A stretch of DNA of 64,000 nt from Amyelois transitella (GCF_032362555.1 NC_083525.1:6185501-6249500), one strand, 5' to 3'; counted from the first letter of the stretch, positions 26,401-39,256 are shown. Numbers and translations: made by a program. Notes: a model not told the origin generated them from the sequence alone.

Positions 26401-29400
26401 TTTCAATTGGCCGATGACATCCTGCCTGAGATAAACGGCTGGTGTACACACGGGCGGAACCGCGGGCAACAGCTAATTTCAAAATTAAAAAAAAATATTA
26501 TGGAATACTTCATATCTATATGATATTTGTTATATCTTTTGGCTTCACAACATTGGTTGTCAGAAAACTAAGTTTACTGCCGCTTCGAAAGTCAATAATA
26601 TGCATCCGACATAATCCATAAGCCGTTAAGTAGGTATGACCCTAAGCCGCAGTCTTTATTTGGAAGACATTATATTTCATTCTTCACAGGACGAGCGATA
26701 CGTGATGCGGTTGTCTAAGAAATGATAGTCGATACTATATGAAGCAATATTACTGACGTTCGTTTACTACAGGTAAAATCGTATATCTTTTGTCTCAAAT
26801 GCGGATCCAGATTTAAAGGTATTGATGTACGATTTGTGTATTATATCTATTCATTTCTGTGCAATAAATACTATAACTACTATCTAATACCTGGTAAGTT
26901 AGGTTTGTAATTATGTGGCATATGGATTAATGGTAAGTATCTAATGAACATTACTTAATTTCGTTTTAGCTCAACTCAAGCTGTGTTAAAAAAATTCTCA
27001 TGAGGCCATCTCATATGAAGCTTTGCGATAAGTAGTGTTCGGAAAATAAGTGGTGTTGATGTCAAACCATTAGCAAGCCAGGGTCTCAAACGAAAATTAC
27101 AACCATCCATTTTAATAAACATCTATCAAAAATGTGATCCCGATTAGGTATTGAAACCATTTTCGCATTCAACTGTCAAAATCCAGTCCGGTCTGAACCG
27201 GTTTTGCGAACTTATGCGCAAGAGTCCCCAAAGCCGCATACCTCGCCCCGTGGACCGCAGAGACCGGTCGGTTAACCGCCGGGAATTCAGACCGCTGTAA
27301 AGTGATATAGGGTTAATGTGGGTATAGACTGAGGTATAACGGAAAATTACGTGCTGTGACTGATAAGTAGTTATAGATTATCGTTGTTAATTGAGAATTA
27401 TTTTATGAGAAGCTTCCATGAAAGCAAGCGAAGAAAAACATTTAGTGCCGGCTGCTTCTCTTTCTGCGCAGATTGTACGTACCGTACATACATAGAAATA
27501 GTCACGTCTATATCCCTTGAGGGGTAGACAGAGCCAACAGTTTCGAAAAGACTGAAACTCCTCGACCAGCTGTATGGCTTCGTGATGGAGTTGAAATTGT
27601 TGGTTTTGTCTACCCGGCAAAGGATTCAGACGTAATAATATGTATGTATTTATGCCTTAGTAATCTTTTACGACATCCATGGAAATGATATGGAGTAGTT
27701 CTATAAAATGCCGCAACCAAACCTAAATACTTAGTATTACTTGAAAACCTACCACCTACCCACCTACCAAAAGCTTTGGATGATATTTCTACATTTTTAC
27801 CAACTTCAAAAAGAAGGAGGTTCTCAATTCGATTGTATTTTTCATACACAATGATTCTGTGCTCCGATCTCCACATTTGAAAAAGTTTATGAAATACATA
27901 TGTTTTTTGAAGTGGGTTTCTACTATACTGGGCACCACGGCGCCTATTCTATTTATGTTCTTAAATTATCAGATAAAAACAATAATCCATCATCACGTCG
28001 GAAAAGATTAGGAACATCCAAAGTGCAGCGTCTAAAATTGCAACCTTCCCGGATCCTAGATTACGATATCACTATAAAATAATAATCTTATGTTTGTCTA
28101 TCTGATCCTTCTTATCATATCTGAACACAAAACGATAGAAATCAATAAACATCGGGAGGGTACTACTGATTTAGTTTCCAGGTTAAAAAAGAAATTATTT
28201 CTCAAATGAGTCTAGACAGATGTTTATGTTTGTAAATGATCAAATTATTCGTGATCTTCCTGCATACTGCTGGTTGAGAAACGCCGCTTTATCTTTTGAA
28301 CTGAACCTATCTTAAATCTTTAAAGTCTACTTTTGATACCGAAAATGTATTGTTTGCCTGGGATTTTACTATGTGCGCGTAAAGCGGCGGGTAATTTTTT
28401 TTTTAAATTTAGTAGGTACACAACGTAACTATCATTCATTCAATAATTCTTCCAATCAGTTAAGATGAATGAAAATATACAGAAATCAATAGGTTCGCAT
28501 TCCCAATCTGCCATTGGTCGACCTCTCCCGTAGTCTTACGCCATTGGTCCCCTTGATATGGTGTGACGTCAAGGTTAACGACCTTTCTATTGGCGCAATT
28601 TTTCAATTTATGATCCATTACTAGTAAAAGGAAACTAAATAACTATGGGTAAGTATTGTGTAGGCATTTGTGACGTTATAAAGCTATGAATAGAATAGGC
28701 GATAAGATGAAGTGCTCCTTTATTAAAATAAATTATCAAATTAGCTTTTTGTAATAGAATACATCTTAGATCTATTAGTAAATATATTTTGAACATAAAG
28801 TAAAATGTTGATAACCTTAAAAACAGATAGAACCGCAACCAACTTTTGAAAAATGATAAAGGTATAGATAGTATCAAACAACACACCTAAGGTTGAGTGA
28901 AGTAAAAAAAAGTAACGGGCAGATAGGTACAACATCTTTCCATGATCCGTGCATTCTTCTTTGGAGTTATATCATAACACTTTTCATGCAATACATACCA
29001 GTTTAGAGTACTGATAACGTCCAAATATATCATATCTATTTGTAAAACTGCGACGAATCTTTCAAAACAAAATAATCACAACGCGTGGGGCCAAAGCCGT
29101 GGGTTAAAATCATTGTTGCAGTGATAGATGTCGTGCTGTCGAGGTTACTAATAATAGGGGTTCAATGTCCAGTTGTAATTACAATCAGAACGAATATAAT
29201 ATACTGACAAACAAGCTGTACGTTTTGTTTAACTAGTTACATTGAACGGTGTTCATTAAATTTAACAATTTCTCGAAAAATAACTCGAAATTCTCCGGAA
29301 TGTTACCTTAAAATGCAAATCAATGATTTAGTAACATTGCAATTAATTAAGGATTCGAATAAATAGGATTAAAACAAACAGTTAGAATTTTATTTGATCG

Positions 29401-32400
29401 TCCTGACTAACTAACAGTTTTTTAATGTAAATTTATTGATAATAAGGTTACATTTGCTGGCCTAGGAAATCCAGCAGCAATAGAAAATGAAACAAATAGT
29501 GAAAATAATCGGCGTGGGCTCAAAACAGACAACCACATCCGCAAATCTGTCTCCTTTAAATTGTCTCTCGGAAAGGAAACGCCTGATATCTCGTTATTGG
29601 CAAATGAATCACTAAAAAATGTGTTTGGAATTATAAGGCGACGGCAGGAGATCAATTTATGAGCAACCATGACCAGATTGAGGAAGGCTTTTTCTAGCAA
29701 ATCAAAATCGATCTATTCTGGACAGTTTTATAACAGATTTAAATTGATCAGAGGTAGCTCTTCTTCCGGGTGTCGGTAATCTAAATATCTATATCAATCA
29801 GAACCTAAAATAAAAGATCTTGAGTTGGGCACTGACTACAGTAAGAACCAAATTTGGTGTTAATGTTCCTAGTGAAGTGTAAGGAACCACCATATCTAAA
29901 AGAGTTTATTCCAAATCTTCCACGAAAAGGAACATAAACTGGTTCAATTGGTTGGAGCTTAATTGTAGTAAAATATAAGTTACTCATTTCAAAATCATCA
30001 ATCGCTACATAAATAACAATACAGCCATCCAAATCTAGCATACTAACAGCTACAAACCACCGGAACAGCATACATTTATAGAAAACGTCTCGTCTCTTAT
30101 TGGCAGCAATTGGAGTTGATTGTCGGCCATTTTACTACAATTGAACGACCAATGGGGGTAATAGCGTTGAGGATATTCACATGCGATCTCCATAATTACA
30201 AGGATCGGTGCGGGTCTTTGATGCATCGGATGGAATCTGAGAGCTATTTTTGTCGAACAGATTGGTGCAGGGACACTGGCTGATACAATTTTAGAAGTTA
30301 GTCTTTTTTTGTTGTTAGGACGTCTTTAAAGAGTTTAGATACAATTGAATAACTACACCATAATTCTTCAAAATATTTATATAAGGATACATGCTATGAT
30401 TTGATAGACAGTGAAAGTCCTCAGATACGAATCTCAACTTTAGATCAAATATGCCTAGGAACTTGTTTTTTACGTTATACACAATTTGCATGATACTAAT
30501 GTCAGCTTCTATATGACTATGTTAGGTAATAGGTAAATTATAGGCAATAAAATCCAGCTTAATAGTTTTAAACCCATTGACACAGATCCAAAGTTCACAA
30601 TTTATCAATGGTTAATCCAGCGAAGCCTCTGATTCAAGATTTATAACTGGTTGTAAAACTGCAAGGAGATTAAACGATAAAAATATCGAAACTTACGATA
30701 GGAAGGATTAAATTTTAGTTAACGATATTATATGAGTAGATATAATCACTTTGTTGCAAGGGATATAAAATATACCTAACAGGATATAGCATATAACTAA
30801 GGTTTCAGACAAAACAATCGAAGCAACTCGTGAAACATAATAATAACAGACATTCGTTTGGCTCTATTTTGCCTGATTCTGGTCAAATGTAGTAAGAACT
30901 TCCTGCATAGGTAAAACAAATGACGGTTACTAATGGTTCGTATATTTTGGGAACTATAGAAGAAAATTACACTACCGAACTTAATTTCAACGCGAATGAT
31001 TTCAACAAAATTTTATACAATTGGAATAAAAAAGAGACCCCTATACCCTCAACTCTCAAGCAACCGACAGTAATTGACCCTAAATGTACTAAGCTCTTTA
31101 CGGAATCAGGGCTCTGTGACGAAATTGATGAGAATCAGATTTGAGAACTTACATTTTTTAAATTTTGAAATTTAAAGCAAATGATTATGTTTACCTACTA
31201 CCATCAACTCACTTGTAACGTTTTAACTGAATGCTTACATGTCACGAATAACATGATTTGATCAAATAACTGATTTTTTGCAACTGAGCTTGTAAATAGA
31301 GGTAGTTATGTGCTTGAGAAGTCCAAGGTTAAACGGAAGGCCAATCATCTTCGGGGTTGCCAAGGCTTTATATTTTTCTATCGTGTTGAGATTTTTTTTT
31401 CCGGACAAATCAGAAATATTGATTCAAATTTTGTTTACGTGTACAATATTTGCAGTTGGCATCATTCCGAGGAACGAAGTGGGCGCTAAGTCCAAGGTGC
31501 AGTTAATTTATTTTTACCGCGGTTCGTGAAGTCAGTCAACGACAGTTTGATGAAAATATGTTGTTGTATTAAGAATATAATGTAATTTCAACAATAACAA
31601 CATTGATAACAACTTGATGACGTATATTTTAACCTGCACTTTTGGCAACAATAGCTAAGAGCACGCCGTCTAAAAGGGGAAATGAATTGAATACGTAAGG
31701 CCAAGCCACTGAAAATTATGATAAGTGTATGCAATGCAGCATATATAATATGGAAGTATTATTATTATGGATTATTATAATTAAGGAAGAATATTTAAGA
31801 ATATAATCGCTCACTTATAACATGAGACCTAAAATTGCTAAAATTTTGAGACCTAAAATGTTATTTCAAAGAGTAAGAAAAGAAAAATTCAAATCGATGA
31901 ACCCACTTGGGTACGAGTGGAATGTATGTGACCATTTAGAGATAACATTCACTTAATAAAATAAATACCTAACCTAAATGATAGTTTTATCAATTTTATG
32001 GCTCTGTTTATATGAAGTGCCTTTATGGCCGTAACCTTCGTCTTTATCTCGCTTAGTAACGTGAGTGCAATGGAATTCTGCACAAAAATGAGCATGTTCA
32101 CTAAAATAAGTTGCTTTGCCAACAATAATCCGTGCATATCTGAATTGATGAGGGAAATTTTTCCAATGGAAATCCAATGGAAATGAAATGAATTTTCAAA
32201 TTCCAATGGAAATCAAGTCTTTTTTCTTACTTTCAAATATAAATTTTCCTCAAGACGTCGAACTCACCTTTGATTTTTGTTTTTGTCAAGCATCAATCTG
32301 AATTATAATAATTTGGTAAATATATTGTATTACCAATATTTATTTTCAAGACTGTTGGCTCTGGTTAATCCGTTAAAGATAAAGACGTGGTCATGTATAT

Positions 32401-35400
32401 GTACGTACCAACCTGCTAACGTATAAACTTGTCTGTTTTAACGCACACAGGCTTTTCGTTGACGCAAAATATAGTTACTAATAAGAAAGTCTTCCATAGG
32501 TACTATCATCTTTCATAATAAAACCATTATCAATAATATAAATCAATTCGTCTTCGTCAACATACGGACATCGATATTAAGCTAATCAAAGTGGTCATTT
32601 TGACTACCATTCAATAAGTGAAATTAATTCTGATTGATCACTTTGGTAGGTATGTAGATACGACGGTGTTAGTCTGGCCAGCTCTGAATAATAAACCTCT
32701 TACATGTTTCCTTAAGAAACTTCATATTTTCATGCTCTTACGGTGAGGGAAAACATTGTGAGGAAACCTGCACATTCAGGGAACTGGATGTGTAACTATG
32801 ATCGATTCAACATATGGTCAGGTTTACCTGCAAAGGTTGTGGAGGTCAGATGGGAGTCACTTTACCTAAAAATTCGATTCACCCAATCCAGGATCCATGG
32901 TCAAAAGCAAACCTCGGGCAGGAGCCCGCAGCCAAACCACTCTGGAGACTACTCCAGAGTAGTGAGGAACTAGGAGGAAGAAAATGACAGAACAACCTGT
33001 CAGATCAGTAACTTTTTGTGTCGGTTCCAAGGTAAGTAGTAAATTTTTTCTTCAAATTCACGACGAAGTGTTAACCGTGCGTCTGTGTTTAACAACCGGA
33101 GTTTTGCCATACCCCGTTATGTTTAAATACAGTGTAGAGTTGAAGTCTAAAGTTAAGTAAGTATTCCAAGTTTTTTACTAACATTAAAGACCGGTTTGCA
33201 AAGGAAATGATTCACAGAATAGATATCAAGATTCGTCTAAAATTAAGTTACTTAAATTACAAGTCATGCAAAAATTACACGATGTAATTTTTTTGTTACT
33301 ATTAAAATTAACTAAAATTGACACGGACGCAGCTAGAAGAGACTAATTGGTCAGATATAATAACATCTAAGTAAAAGAAAAATAATTACAAACGCATTAT
33401 TAGACAGTAGGTAGTCCAGAATTTTTCATTAAAACAATAGCTAATTTTTTAAATAAAACCTTTAATTTTTCATGAATATCCAACTATATAAGATAAACTT
33501 ACATACATATACTTATTTCTAATAAAGCTAATAAAATTTAATTTTGTGTCTAGTTAAAACCTGAATCAGACATAACACGCAAAGCGAAGTGTTTTTAGGT
33601 ATACAAAGCCCTCTTTGCTAATACGTAAATATACTTTATATAAACAATTTATTAATCGCTAAAAGTAATGAAATTCCGTAAGTATTCAATAAAAACAGGA
33701 TAACAAGTCGTAAAGATATGAAGTCATAAAAATTATAAGGTGAGTTGTTGATATACTGTTGCAAATATTACTAAGAATCGATTCTCAGTAGAATGATAAC
33801 GAATAACGTTTAGTTATTCGATCATCATGACGAAATCGATTGAATCGGCCTTTATCTAAAGTGTTAACAGTTCAAATTGAAACATTCTTGAGTAATACAG
33901 TATTCTTCGTTATATAGTTTTGATTATAATAATGAATGAGTGAAGCCTTAGTCATTAACATACTTAATTATAATAGGCCATGTTTACTTTCGGAAAATTT
34001 TGTAATGGAGTTTTAATTAAATCAAATAAGCATGCAAATATTAATTTTTTTGCGATGCGTTTTATTGGTTGGGTGGCACCTTAATTTATACTAATGAGAT
34101 AACAAACAAGAAAGACGTAAGATTCCTATCCTAGAATGTCACTCCATATTGTTATTCTAGGTTGTAACAATATCGTAAAGAGAGTGAGACCAAGCAGGAG
34201 TAAAACCACAGTCAAAAGGACTGGGTGTGTAATCGATAACTTAATAGAAACTTAACTTAAAAGAGAGGACATTAAATTACTTATCACCTTATCCAGAAGT
34301 TCCTTAAAGTAAATTGAAGCATTCTTGACCTGACCTTTAACCAAAAATCCCAATTTTGGTCAAGGCGATTTCGTCTAGGCATTACCTATTTACTGCCCTG
34401 AAAATTTCCTTTTTAATCTGTTTTTGCTCATTTAATAATCTTTCCGGCATGTTTTTTATAAGATTTAATATACTTTTTTTATTACTTTATCGAATTTACT
34501 GAAAATTGATAAATGTCTTTATCTTGAAACATCTGACATCAGCTACTATCAAAAGGTGGTTTTATTTGGCAAAATGAGTTTCAGAAAAATTTCCATTAAG
34601 TAACTAATCCTAATGGGTGTAAAGGTTACAAAATGTAGTCAAACGTTTTTGATGATTCATTCTTTATCGTCAATACAATGGAAAACTTAAAGGAAACTGA
34701 TAAAAATTATTGGAAATATGTAACATGAGGAAATGAAAGTAAGTACTTGTTATTGAGAAGTGTTTAAATTACTTAAAGGTATTTAGTATTGGAACTAGAT
34801 CACCAAATTTTAATAAATAAATAAATATATACGGGACGGAATCTCTTAATAAACTTGTGAAATTTAGTTTGTATCATTGCATGGTATTTTCAGACCCGTT
34901 TTAGAAAAGGATTTTCTTACTGATCTCCGTTTAGAAGTCTATACTTCATGTTTATAGTCGGCTACAAACTCATATGTTTTCCTCTTATAGGTAGTTTATT
35001 GTAGATTTTCCTTTCATTTCATACTGATAAGTAGGTATATAAAATGATAAGATTTACAGGTGTCCGGATCAAACATGTCTGTCATTTACTCAAACCCTTT
35101 TGCAACCTCTTGTTACCTAAGTACGTAAGTTAAGGCTAAGAAATTTAATATAAACCAGTTTTTAATTTGGACCAAGCCTAATACGTTTAAGAAAACCGCA
35201 TTCAAAAGAGAGCAATAGTTTTTGCGTTATACAAGTACAAACATATGTAGATCCCCCACGGATGTGGATGTAAATTCACCTAACACACCCACTTTGCTAT
35301 TGTTACTATTTTAGTTATTATCGCTTGTATTGATATGATAACAAGCCGGTAATACTCTTGTATTGCCCATATCGATGTGTTTCACATGTCAGATAGTAAT

Positions 35401-38293
35401 CTTATCGTTTTTTTTAAAGTACCAAGATACCGTACAGCCCCACCTACGTGTTGGCAAATTTTGGCTTATAAAATATATCGATTATATTTTTTAAAAAGCT
35501 CAGTGTCTTAATGTGATGTCGTCCAATCAACTTGGGGGATATGGTCACGTTTGTGTCCCTTACGGGGTGTACTACAGAGCCAACAGTCTCGAAAAGACTG
35601 AAAGGCCACGTTCAGCTGTATTGCTTAATGATGGAATTGAGATTCAAATAGTTACAGGTTGCTAGTCCATCCCCTACTAGAAGAATTCCAAGTTTATATA
35701 TAGCCTTTTCCTTAGTCACATTTCACAACATCCCTGGGAGATTGAGTGCTACTATTCTCAAGTGCTGGGAACCACACGGCATTAATTGTATGTACAGTAT
35801 GCTTGAAACGTACTTTCAGTATTTTCAAGTCGTGATTATATGTATGTAAAATCGCTTAAAGCAAGCAAAAAATATTGAATAACGGTCGCGCGTCATTTGC
35901 AAACAAATTAAAGTAAACATGTTTTATTATGTTCACCGACGTCCAAGTCCAAGGTCTTCGGAGCAGACTGTCTCGAGATTGCATTATCAGACAGGTCACG
36001 ACCACCACCTCCTTACCTATGTTATTACTATTATATACCTACGTAGGTATACAAAAGGTACGCTAATCCACACTAATAATAAAGAGAAAATATTTGTATT
36101 TTTGTATGTTACCGTACCGTTTTCGTATGTTATATGTACAAATTTGACAAATTTTTACGAAAATTGGGACATATTTCACAGACCTTCAGTTATGACATAG
36201 GCTACTTTTTTCTGGAATTTCTCACGAGCGCGAAGACCTGCGCGGAAGCAAGTTAATTATACTATTACAAAGGATTTACCAACTTCGAGATCGTGGTCAT
36301 AGGTGCGCCTACTCTGGGCTCCTCTCCAGAGAGGTGAAGGAACATGTTAAAAGGTTATATAAAATTTATTTTAGCTACCTGTCACTATTTGAATCTCAAT
36401 TCTGTCACTAAGCCAAACAGCTAAGCGTGGCCTATCAGTCTTTTCAAGACTGGTGGCTTTGTCTACCCCGCTAGGGATATAGACGTGATCATATATAAGT
36501 ATGTATGTAAAATTTATTATAGGTAGTATGGGTAGATACATAATTAATCTCTTATAACGATTAAACTTCAACGTAATAGACCAATTTTGATTAAATTTGG
36601 CGCCGTGGGGTTCCAGTCGCTAGGACCTCGAGCATAAGAGCGAGCTGAATATATTAATGAGATTTCGGGAATATACAGCGAAAATTTTTCTCTGTGTTGT
36701 TAATCAATCCATTAAAGTCTATATGAGACCTGATTCCACTATTTCTTTTTATCTTATTATAATTATGTACTAAGTTGTTTTCGGTTATGCGTGAAAATTA
36801 ACAAATAAAAATGAAATATAATATATCCTTTCATACAAAAAGCGCTTATAACAGAATCGCTTTCTACTGCAATTCTCTCCCCAATTTTTCAAAGTTGCTT
36901 AATACCGTTATTTTTTTTTGTATTATGTATATGCTCATATTGTTACATAGGTATATTACATCAATCATTCATCAATGTGGTTTTACGTTTTATTTATCTT
37001 GTCCATGAGGAAACAAATTAGAGGGTTGAATACTTGTTGTGACGTCCATTCTTTTTAATGGACAAATGAGTGTGAAATGCCCACACTGTAATTTTCTAAA
37101 TTATACAAAACTAGACAACAGTCTACTGAACTACCCTGGAGTTTGTTTTCGTGAAAAGTCATTAGAAAAAAAGAGTCATATACTTAAGTATTCAAAAAAG
37201 GTATAATTGATCTCGGTGCCAAATTTATAGTTCGGCCCATTAGGAGCAGTTTTTCTTAAATGGTGTACATGGAAATGTGGATTGTACCTATTCAAAGTTC
37301 AAGCTAACATCGTGAATTTATGCTATATTACCTGTGAAAAAGTGTTATGACAAAACTGAAGAGGTTTTGCATTAGTTTATTTTTTTATAATGTTTATATC
37401 TATATTGAGAAAAAAATATTTTATTGACTTTTCGTGTGAACTTGTTGATTTATTACTATGATTTATTGTAGACTTATTATATTGAATAAAAATATCAATA
37501 ATAGGTATATTTAAAATTACACAATTTATATTTAAATTTTTTAGCTATAAATTAACAAATGAACAAATCTAACTATTTTGAAAATGATGTTTTTATAAGA
37601 AATAGGAAAGCTTTATATAGGAAGGTCTATAAATCTTTGATGTGATGGACTTATAAGTGATCGATTACTACGTAGCATTTTTATACCGATTAAATATCGA
37701 GTAAAATAACACAATCATTATTCCTAATGGATTTTGTACGACCGGCTAGCTCGGCAAATAATAGGGTTGTCACCCCTATTCAAATGTTCAAAGCATAGCT
37801 ACTTACAATGGGTGACGGACTGTTTTGTTAAATATTAAAAGGAACACATTTTTATCCTAAGTTAAGTACCTAACCTATTTACCTATTTCATAAAATATTA
37901 ATAAGAACGCTGTTACCCCGACGACGTCATCTGAGTACCATAATTAGGTACCTATGTGGGTAGGTACAGTATGTCTACGACAACGGTCAAATTATCTTCT
38001 AGGCTAAAACTAGACTTGCAAAAAATTCTCTGTTAAAAGCTATCATGCATACGAAGATCGAGCGAATAATCCCACAAAAAATCTCATAATAACAGCTCTG
38101 CTCGCAGATATCTGTGACAAGAAATGTAGCTCTTGAACGCGACGCAACAGCGCAGCGCCGGCCGGCGTTTTCGCAAACATATTGACCGGAATAAAACTAA
38201 ATATAAGAGTTAAAAAGACTCACCAATAGCCTTCATGAACTCGTCGAAGTTCTCCGACGATGTCATTTTGTACTTCTTGCCGAGGAAATCCAT
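23408..38293 (-). CDS. Cytosolic fatty-acid-binding protein, complete gene of four exons
   Basis: The coding exons in order are 38293-38224, 25474-25308, 24126-24016 and 23461-23408. Every junction is GT-AG and the phases agree (1, 0, 0). They give 133 residues, the usual length for this family (about 132). The N terminus, GKKYKMTSSENFDEFMKAIG, fits the family signature (aromatic at +2, then NFD and hydrophobics). The ligand-carboxylate triad of the family is present: Arg107, Arg127 and Tyr129 in the C-terminal CTRVYKVQ. The protein is a small ten-stranded beta barrel that carries long-chain fatty acids or retinoid-like ligands in the cytosol. There is no signal peptide, as expected. It resembles the insect muscle and midgut FABPs, and ligand choice cannot be read from the sequence. 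Intron 1 is 12.7 kb, unusually large beside introns of 1.2 kb and 0.55 kb. Confidence 0.95.
23738..23927 (+). mobile_element. Helitron-like fragment in FABP intron 3
   Basis: It carries the ACCGATTTTGATGAAAC phrase typical of the body of lepidopteran Helitron-like repeats and ends with a GC-rich segment followed by GAAAGCTAGT (CTAG, then T). It fills about a third of the short last intron. Confidence 0.5.
24016..24126 (-). CDS. FABP exon 3
   Basis: The exon has 37 codons in phase 0, from VKSVYTLDGN to FGPEELKA. Acceptor AG is at 24128-24127 and donor GTAAGT at 24015-24010. It includes Arg107 in VTYVREF, the position equivalent to the ligand-contacting arginine of strand H in FABPs. Confidence 0.94.
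24197..24414 (-). repeat. Family A repeat in FABP intron 2
   Basis: A nearly full inverted copy: AGGACCACTCCATCTCTT, GATGTCGTTAAAGGCGACTA, GGCGATGGGTTAGC, AGCTGAACGTGGCC and GGCTCCGTCTACCC. Confidence 0.75.
24722..24940 (+). repeat. Family A repeat with terminal hairpin
   Basis: A near-complete plus copy starting in a CATACATACATA tract. Its 3' end continues into an inverted scrap of the same family, which creates a perfect 15 bp stem (24904-24918 with 24926-24940) around a 7-base loop. It lies in FABP intron 2. Confidence 0.8.
25106..25175 (+). repeat. Non-LTR retrotransposon-like 3' tail, copy 1
   Basis: ATAATTAGATTTAAGTGATG through TCAATAAGTGATACC to AAAATAAATCTATTCT. It matches 50510-50587 almost base for base. 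The short repeated A/T tail suggests the 3' end of a LINE or a SINE that borrows that end. Confidence 0.55.
25200..25275 (-). repeat. Family A repeat, fragment beside an FABP splice donor
   Basis: It retains GGCACCAATACAAAAAAGAA, TAGGACCACTCCATCTC and GATGTCGTAAAAGGCGACTA, and then stops about 30 bp short of the exon 2 donor at 25307-25306. Confidence 0.7.
25308..25474 (-). CDS. FABP exon 2
   Basis: A 167 bp exon that completes the split Gly24 codon and encodes GVGLITRKAANAVTP through ERADGAK, covering the helix-turn-helix lid and beta strands B-D of the barrel. Acceptor AG is at 25476-25475 and donor GTGAGG at 25307-25302. Confidence 0.95.
25700..25858 (-). repeat. Family A repeat, rearranged
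   Basis: It has GGCGATGGGCTAGCAACC, a diverged middle, and GACTGCTGGCTCTGTC with CTACCCCGTGAG. A separate scrap with AGCTGAACATGGCC and a TATGTATGTATG end lies just before it at 25617-25673. Confidence 0.6.
27484..27690 (+). repeat. Family A repeats, two joined fragments
   Basis: A plus fragment (CATACATAGAAATAGTCACG, GGGGTAGACAGAGCCAAC) is joined to an inverted fragment (TTTTGTCTACCCGGCAAAGG ... TATGTATGTA). The remainder, CTTTTACGACATCCATGG, is again in plus sense. This is a mosaic of at least two insertions. Confidence 0.6.
30920..31144 (+). other. Small open reading frame of unknown status (74 codons)
   Basis: An open frame within FABP intron 1, opposite strand. The predicted peptide is hydrophilic with a normal amino-acid mix (Asn/Thr/Glu-rich, two Cys near the end) and no signal peptide or membrane segment. 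No splice context or recognised family supports it. It may be a fragment of a mobile-element protein or simply chance. Confidence 0.15.
32346..32410 (-). repeat. Family A repeat, 5' fragment
   Basis: It retains TCAAGACTGTTGGCTCTG, a diverged GTTAATCCGTTAAAGATA and GACGTGGTCATGTATATG. The rest is missing. Confidence 0.5.
32742..32985 (+). mobile_element. tRNA-derived SINE (family C), 5'-truncated
   Basis: The body matches the SINE at 55482-55857 read on its own sense strand: AAAACATTGTGAGGAAACCT, ACTGGATGTGTAA, GGTCAGATGGGAG, GGATCCATGGTCAAAAGC and a GTGAGGAACTAGGAGGAAG end. The tRNA-like head is missing. Confidence 0.65.
35541..35781 (+). repeat. Family A repeat, near complete
   Basis: It runs from GGTCACGTTTGTGTCCCTTA through a GGGGTGTACTACAGAGCC core with a short insertion, AGTCTCGAAAAGACTGAAAG, GGTTGCTAGTCC and CACAACATCCCTGGGAG to GGGAACCACACGGC, which is the outer end of the family. 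Confidence 0.75.
36068..36258 (+). mobile_element. Helitron-like fragment
   Basis: It begins at an ACACTAATAATAAAGAGAAA phrase and ends at a GAGCGCGAAGACCTGCGCGG segment, the opening and closing phrases common to short lepidopteran Helitron-like repeats. The terminal CTAG is degraded. Confidence 0.35.
36373..36510 (-). repeat. Family A repeat
   Basis: It has GCTACCTGTCACTATTTGAA, TCTTTTCAAGACTGGTGGC, TTTGTCTACCCCGC and GGGATATAGACGTG, with a TATGTATGTA end. Confidence 0.7.
38224..38293 (-). CDS. FABP exon 1
   Basis: The ATG is at 38293-38291. The exon encodes MDFLGKKYKMTSSENFDEFM and KAI, plus the first base of Gly24, and ends at donor GTGAGT (38223-38218). This Met is chosen because it gives the family's usual N-terminal length and there is no earlier Met in the short leader. 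Confidence 0.95.
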
Positions 38294-38320
38294 TTTAGAA
38301 TAATTAATCTAGTTTCTTAG

Positions 38321-38330
38321 GATATATAAA
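38321..38330 (-). promoter_or_regulatory. Candidate TATA element of the FABP gene
   Basis: The minus strand reads TTTATATATC 28-37 bases before the FABP ATG. If used, the leader would be very short, or transcription may start elsewhere. The spacing makes this a weak call. Confidence 0.28.
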
Positions 38331-39256
38331 AATAAGTTAGGTATGTCAACACCGGCTTGCGGCTAAAACTATAATGAGATGTGGATTCCAGTCGCGCTTT
38401 GGGTCGGCTCGGCGCATGTGTGAACGAATGAGTGAATGGAATGACTTGGCAGCCATATTGGTTTATCACACAGTATGGAAAGTGCAGAAGGTATACATAT
38501 TGCCGTATTTCATTGATTTTTTAATTGGTATTTCAGAGTTTTTGTCAATTGTTCGCTGATTTTATAGATCCGCTGCCTATTGGTTGCAATATTGTGCGAT
38601 TTAATTGTATTTTTCTTCGTAACTTTTGTTTAACATGCTTATGACTTTCTTATTTTTAAATTTGTGATTTTAGTTTCAGCCAGTATTTTAAAATCATTAG
38701 TTGTTAGAAATTACTAGTTTTTTTAAATAATATAAAATTACAAATAAAATATTTGAAAATTCTATTTATATTAATTTAACATCTTGGGTAACATTTTGCT
38801 CACTCAATTATGTACAACCTACATTATGTACCTATATGTTTTGTATGACATAATGTTTATTTGTTTAAATATTCATTTTTTTTTTGACATAGCTATATAA
38901 CAAAATCTGTATAACACTAATTAGGCTATGTGAGACTTTTTTGTAATTAATTATTTATTCAAGTGTTAATTCTGTAATTTCCCTATGCTAATGATAACGA
39001 AGTGAAGTGAGTCACGAAGACTCGGTCACGGTGGTCACGGCCACAGTTTTTATCAGATAAAATACTTTAAGCACTTTTGCAACGCGAATTATCATTGTAG
39101 TTTACATATGTACACACACACACACGTACACACCCACAAATGACTGTGTTGCATAAAAACTTGTTTACACCAGCGGTTCCGTCCGAATCTTAAAATATTC
39201 AGAATTTTGTTTTATATCTTTCCCTATCAGTCATTAGAATCCTAACAAGAAAGGAA

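Larger units (their letters stand above)
25475..38223 (-). other. FABP intron 1 (12.7 kb), repeat-rich
   Basis: This intron separates the 23-codon first exon from the rest. It contains family A repeats (25.70, 27.48, 32.35, 35.54 and 36.37 kb), a SINE fragment at 32.74 kb, Helitron-like scraps near 26.45 and 36.07-36.26 kb, and unassigned AT-rich DNA. A 74-codon open frame at 30920-31144 has no recognisable relative. No second gene could be supported. Confidence 0.65.
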
